Shown here: piece after piece, positions 5,488 through 6,198 of the stretch
How positions within the stretch are numbered: the stretch's first letter is position 1
Layout of the letters: the number at the start of each line of letters is the position of its first letter
Assembly (NCBI GenBank): GCA_007116605.1
Contig: SKID01000075.1
Span: 1-6,198, forward strand
Source: Tissierellia bacterium
GTDB lineage: Bacteria; Bacillota; Clostridia; Tissierellales; Dethiosulfatibacteraceae
DNA: 6,198 nt
Direction of reading: 5' to 3'
The notes under the pieces: model-generated
The model's database searches: none
Told to the model about the DNA's origin: nothing
What the model saw: only the letters and a program-made list of their open reading frames with translations
Position numbers and translations under genes: made by a program

Positions 5488-6198
5488 TCATCGAGTTAAA
5501 TAATCGTTTACTGAATCAATGCGACCGTTTTTAAGATAAACCCGTGGCACTCTTCGACTAACTCTAGAAACAATTTCGTTTTTATTAGTACTGGCAGCAT
5601 TTGCAACGGATTCTATGGTGATAAGGTGGTTTTCACTACCCCATATCAACACTTCATCGCCAACCTTTACACCAGGCACATCGGTTAAATCAACCATACA
5701 TTGATCCATGCAGATAACACCTATTATAGGAGCTAACTTTCCATTTATCCAAACCTTGCCTTTTTCATACATATTTCTTGGATATCCATCTGCATAGCCA
5801 AAGGGTAAAGTTCCAATAACGGAAGCTCTATCAGCCTTCCATCTATAACCATAGCTAACACCTTCCCCTTTACTTAAATGATTAATATGGGATAGGCGTG
5901 TTTTAAATTCTGCTACATTTTTTAGGACCAGGTCTGTATTACTATAAGATTTTAGTCCATATAAAGCAGCGCCGATACGCACCATATCTAATCTGAAGTC
6001 AGGATAGTCTGCTGCTGAAATACTGTCGCAAATATGATATGTCTTTATAGAATGAGAGGAAAGCTCTTCTTTAAGAGATAAAAAGCGTTCTAGCTGAAGA
6101 AGATCTTCTTCTTTTGAAGTCAGTGCTAAATGGGAAAAGATACCTTCAACAACGATATTTTTCAGTCTGAGTATATCTTTGATATGACGGATACTGTG
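5488..6198 (-). CDS. alr: Alanine racemase, C-terminal part (start outside window)
   Basis: PLP-dependent racemase that interconverts L- and D-alanine, supplying D-Ala for peptidoglycan. The frame is open to the right edge; 236 residues are visible and roughly 140 N-terminal ones, including the PLP lysine, are missing compared with the usual 370-390. Numbering visible residues: the end of the barrel domain has GIFSHLAL (19-26) and YHICDS (54-59); MVRIGAALYG (72-81) holds the arginine (R74) expected to contact the PLP ring nitrogen; GVSYG (113-117) carries the catalytic tyrosine of the second half-site (Y116); GYADGYPRN (134-142) and ICMDQCMVDL (162-171) are hallmark motifs; RVPRVYLKNGR (216-226) closes the C-terminal domain. 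The usual Asn of the HxxNS motif is Asp here (D58), a variant I associate with some clostridial racemases. A serine racemase-like activity is less likely but possible. It ends in TGA at 5490..5488, with no clear terminator after it. Confidence 0.94.
   Translation of the reverse strand, partial: HSIRHIKDILRLKNIVVEGIFSHLALTSKEEDLLQLERFLSLKEELSSHSIKTYHICDSISAADYPDFRLDMVRIGAALYGLKSYSNTDLVLKNVAEFKTRLSHINHLSKGEGVSYGYRWKADRASVIGTLPFGYADGYPRNMYEKGKVWINGKLAPIIGVICMDQCMVDLTDVPGVKVGDEVLIWGSENHLITIESVANAASTNKNEIVSRVSRRVPRVYLKNGRIDSVNDYLTR

Overview
The window looks like part of a low-GC Bacillota (Firmicutes) chromosome. The evidence is the A/T-rich base composition, strong GGAGG-type ribosome binding sites, a lipoprotein-type substrate-binding protein with no sign of an outer-membrane system, and transport subunits that resemble the Ami/Opp oligopeptide system of streptococci and relatives more than the proteobacterial Opp proteins. 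A clostridial-type or lactic-type relative is plausible, but the sequence alone does not fix the genus.

All recognisable genes are on the minus strand. Read 5'->3' on that strand (from high to low coordinates), the window starts inside an alanine racemase gene (alr, open at the right edge). It then crosses about 480 bases without a convincing gene, and enters an oligopeptide ABC transporter operon in the order oppA (binding lipoprotein), oppB and oppC (permeases), oppD (ATPase), oppF (second ATPase, only its first 17 codons before the left edge). oppB/oppC and oppD/oppF are joined by 4-base ATGA overlaps. oppC/oppD are separated by 11 bases, with the oppC stop codon merging into the oppD ribosome binding site. 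oppA/oppB are separated by a 62-base gap holding a perfect 13-bp hairpin. This layout fits one transcript with the binding protein made in excess over the membrane complex.

The transporter should work as a unit. Lipid-anchored OppA captures peptides outside the membrane, OppB and OppC form the channel, and OppD and OppF hydrolyse ATP on the cytoplasmic face. Alanine racemase makes D-alanine for peptidoglycan. Its link to opp is only co-orientation and proximity, but no clear terminator separates them, so read-through is possible.

For oppA, oppB and oppD the longest open frame begins upstream of, or inside, the Shine-Dalgarno sequence. The starts given here are the downstream ATG codons, each 8-9 bases after a good ribosome binding site.

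The least explained part is the alr-oppA gap (5008-5487). Its alr-proximal half (about 5308-5445) can fold into a branched structure of several GC-containing helices, and one segment (5329-5333) can join either of two helices. Its oppA-proximal half is A/T-rich, with further inverted repeats and candidate promoters. I matched this segment to no RNA class I know, and it is the main candidate for something undescribed.
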